Shown here piece by piece: positions 60,639-64,000 of a DNA stretch of 64,000 bases (positions within the stretch are counted from its first letter, which is position 1; the number at the start of each line of letters is the position of its first letter). Under the pieces are notes generated by a model. The model was not told where the DNA came from, did not search any database, and saw only the letters and a list, made by a program, of their open reading frames with translations. Made by a program: the position numbers and the translations under genes. Where the stretch lies: the NCBI RefSeq assembly GCF_000327385.1, contig NW_008710049.1, positions 2,731,079-2,795,078 of the forward strand, written 5' to 3'. Source of the DNA: Lottia gigantea (Eukaryota > Mollusca > Gastropoda > Lottiidae).

Positions 60639-63600
60639 GTAAATAATAACTTTTATCGTAAATGTGGTCTACAACTAGCAAGGATCTAGTGATCAGAGCT
60701 TTGTTTGGTGGGTTTTTATTTTTTGGGGATTCGGTTGAAATAGTATTTTGTGAGTCCCTTATGTCATCTTAAACCTTCAGTTGTACATTTTGAGCAGTTC
60801 GATACAATTCGATACGGTATGATCAAGGAAAAATGTAAGTTTTGAAACTTGTTCAAGTCTTTTTGTCATTTCACATACTGGCCTATGTTCAGTATTCCGT
60901 GTAAAGACGTGTCAGACATAACTGTAAGCAATGGTCGCTATTAGTCATTGAGAGTAACTAAATGAATTGTAATGAATTGTCATCAGGCTGTTGGCACAGT
61001 TCAATAAAGAGTCAATTGAACAGTTAATATCAGGCTAACAATGGTAAATGGTCTTTCTTCCGGCAAAAATTGAGACACTTAAGACTGATCGATTGACAAA
61101 CACTGTAGTGTGGTATTTGGCTCTGTGACATAGAAATTAATTCTAATTTGGTGTCAGACTGACCAAATCCTATCAATGAAAACAAAAGAGCCTAAAATAT
61201 ACTATTGTCCTAAAGGATTAATAATAAATCCTACGTTTTATTACATGAAAGTATCTTAGCAAGCAGATTGGCCACTCTCATAGCACTTTTAACTTTAACA
61301 ATACCCAACGCTTTGACTTTACTCATAATCTTGAAGCTCAGTGGATAATGGCTGAAAAGTTAATTTCCAATATCATATGTATGATGGTGATATCATTTCA
61401 TACAAACGAAAACAAAAATCGAAACAAAAACATAAAACTGTATTTTGTAATAAAATTGCATAGGGTGATGGTTCATTTCAAAATTCTGTAACGTTATGCA
61501 GAACACGTAGGATTTGAGTCATGCAGGGAAAAAGTAAACGAGAGACATAAAAGCTGGTGTATTTCATCTTATTGTTCAGAGATGGTTCAGTTCTCTTGCT
61601 ATCATATCTGACAGGTTGCTAGACTGGCAATAAACATTTAACACTGAATAACGAGCGATGTCATGCCAATCTTCATGACTCCGTTTCATAAAAATACTTT
61701 TTCACACACACTTAAAACTAAACTGTTATTTTATTCAAATTGAGAATGGTAGCTATGGTTTATTTGCAGGAATGAGATACTACTGTTATAAATCAATGGT
61801 ATATTGACAATTCTGTCAAATTTTTAGTTATTTTTATCTCATCATTTTCTTTCTCCAATTGTCCGTAAAGAATTTAATTTAAGTGCAAGTATGAATCAAT
61901 TGAAAAAGTTATAAGAAAACGTCAACAAACGATAAACATGTTCAGCTAATCACAATTTATTGTCACTGCAGTTTTTCCCTTATAAATATCTCCTTTCCTA
62001 AGCGAACAAAACAACCCAAAAGGTAAATGAAAACTTGAAAGTGGACCATGAATACCACTCTTCACAAAAATTGCCAACGGATCTTATTGTTCTCCTGTAA
62101 TCTCAGAAATGTTTTTAGTACAACACTTTGATCACATTGATTTTTAGGGTGCGTATTGTAAGGTATCGTTTATATATTAGAACATTTCTTACAAAATTTT
62201 CTTTTGTGGCACACTTTGCTTGTTCTTATACCCCGACAACAACAGAAATCGATGCATCAGTCTTAAATTCTGAATTCAAAAGCAAAATCGGTTGTTTTAG
62301 AAGGTCGATTGAAGACTGTTATAACCATCCTGGGATTACAAAAGCCCGATGTAGTTGATCTGGAAATTGATTCGTTATTCGGTTTCTACACGCAATCAGT
62401 ACAATATAATTGAAATGACGGAGTTTATTGTCCAGCTGTTTCTCTGAAACCAATGGATGTCATACGGTGTGCGATGAAGGGCACCTTCGATCTTTGTCGT
62501 TTGATTAAGTGATTAAACGTGCAGTCGTTGACAATATCGACCACAAGTTTTAAGGAAATTTTTAAACTTAATCGGCCATTGAAGGCTATAGTTCTAGATC
62601 ACAGGGTCAGTGTGCTGGTAACTCATCCTCCCATCATCTTCACTCGGCAACCAACATAACGAATTCCAAAAAAGTCAATCTGAGTAAAACTCATTCTCAA
62701 TTAATTTAAAATCAAACATTCTGTTGTTGTATTTAGACAAGAAATTTTACACTTAAAACATTGATGTTAAACATTGATTTTATTGAACTAAAGAAAACAG
62801 ACTGTTCGTTAAAAGATTAAAAAGAAAAAAAAATGACAAGAAGACTCATACATCAAGTCAATGTAGACTAGGCTGTCAAGGGCACAATGACTTAGAATTA
62901 ATTATATTTAAAGATAAAGTTGGTTCAATAAATTATTCTTAATACTTTATAATTAGCGATTTAACAATTATTACATTAATAAGTTGGTGAAATTTATTTC
63001 CTAAAAGCAACATTGTAACAATGCATTTGTCTATTTGTTATGATTCGAAAATACCGAACAGTCAATATTTTGCTGAATTCATCGATTTTGAGGTGAGAAG
63101 AAATCAAAGGGTAACCTGGCTTACTATATTTTGATAGGGGAGCTAAATAATTTCGGTATCTGACTAGTCGCTGAATAAATAGATCTTTTCTCTTTTCGTC
63201 GAATTTATTATTCACTCACGGTCGCCATATATTATGCCATTTTAGGAAAATACGAAATCACAGGCTGCCACCCAGGCCGTGTGTCGGAATGGTACACATA
63301 CCTTGCCTTTGCTATACAGTAGCTTTAATAAATCAGTTTAGAATAAGAAACTAGAGGAAGAATAACCAAGATAATATTATTGAATGAATGAGTAAAGTGT
63401 TATACTGAGATAAAGACCATCTGGTGTCATTCTTCTGTAACTAATCAATCTTAACTTGTTTACACGACTAACAGTTGTAATAGTAGTGTAACAGGGACGT
63501 TCGGGGTGGGTCAGTTACATAACACAGGGTATGGAAAGGATGGACTCGGGGTCTGAACTATCATGAAGACCATTTGGTGTCATCAAGACAAAATGTGTCT

Positions 63601-64000
63601 TGCAACTGGGAGCTGAAGTGGTTGTGTAAGAAGTTAGCTCACTGTAGTAGCATGATAGAGGCATTTCTGCTGTTCATCATTTTTGACATTTTTAACAAGT
63701 AAAATCATTTTGAACATTAGAGTATATTCGAATAACCCCTTCCCAATTCCCTTTCTTTTCAGTTGCAATGAAATGCCGTAATGAACACTTCATAATACAG
63801 TAACATAATAAGCTGAAATTATTTATTAATGTCGTCTTATGTTTAATTAATGAATATTGTTTAAACAATGTTAACACAACACACTGTCGTTAATCAAATA
63901 CTCGTTAACTTTGATTACAAAACTTAACTCTCTTGTTTTTCCGCTGTCTCCGTAAGAAATTGATTTCGACATTGCAAATCAGTTATCGCTTGATGTTGGT
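60639..64000 (+). other. PRKG1: PRKG1 intron 3 (continues past the right edge)
   Basis: Donor GTAAATAATA at 60639. No sequence resembling the next kinase exon was found in the remaining 3.4 kb. A short duplicated phrase (GACCAT(C/T)TGGTGTCAT) occurs at about 63416 and 63568. The frames at 62128-62358 and 62994-63215 show no protein family features. Confidence 0.75.

Overview
The window is animal nuclear DNA. It is AT-rich, its genes are split by GT-AG introns, and it carries SINEs, foldback elements and minisatellites, with no operons and no rRNA or intact tRNA gene. A UNC-4/Uncx homeobox gene and a cGMP-dependent protein kinase I gene with vertebrate-like alpha and beta first exons point to an invertebrate bilaterian. 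The sequence style and SINE type fit a lophotrochozoan, perhaps a gastropod mollusc, but that last step is inference.

Left part (1-10 kb): the first two coding exons of Uncx/unc-4 lie on the minus strand (3233-2918 and 2146-1980). The rest of the homeodomain is off the left edge. A plus-strand terminal exon (633-799) with a tyrosine-motif tail sits inside the homeobox gene's second intron. Upstream of Uncx are a decayed minisatellite holding a reversed SINE and a stretch with homeodomain-type motifs.

Middle part (10-23 kb): a small unrecognised plus-strand gene (13422-13685) is followed by a three-exon claudin/PMP22-family four-helix membrane protein (17109-19354, 218 aa), whose first intron carries a foldback element. 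A 28-bp minisatellite (20.8-21.6 kb) separates this gene from the kinase gene.

Right part (23-64 kb): this is the 5' portion of PRKG1 (cGMP-dependent protein kinase I). The alpha first exon is at 23228-23499, the beta first exon at 50669-50982, and shared exons 2 and 3 are at 59169-59335 and 60525-60638. Both first exons end in the same phase and join exon 2 in frame, giving two kinases with different leucine zippers and autoinhibitory segments but the same cGMP site. The remaining exons lie beyond the right edge. The 27-kb intron between the two first exons holds most of the mobile DNA: SINEs, foldback elements and a decayed, poorly identified element at about 34-36.6 kb.

The genes look like independent neighbours and do not form a pathway. 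No clearly new multi-gene system was found. The most interesting items are the conserved dual-promoter layout of PRKG1 with loss of the redox cysteine in the alpha zipper, the ITAM-like receptor tail, the orphan small gene, and the foldback/SINE biology.
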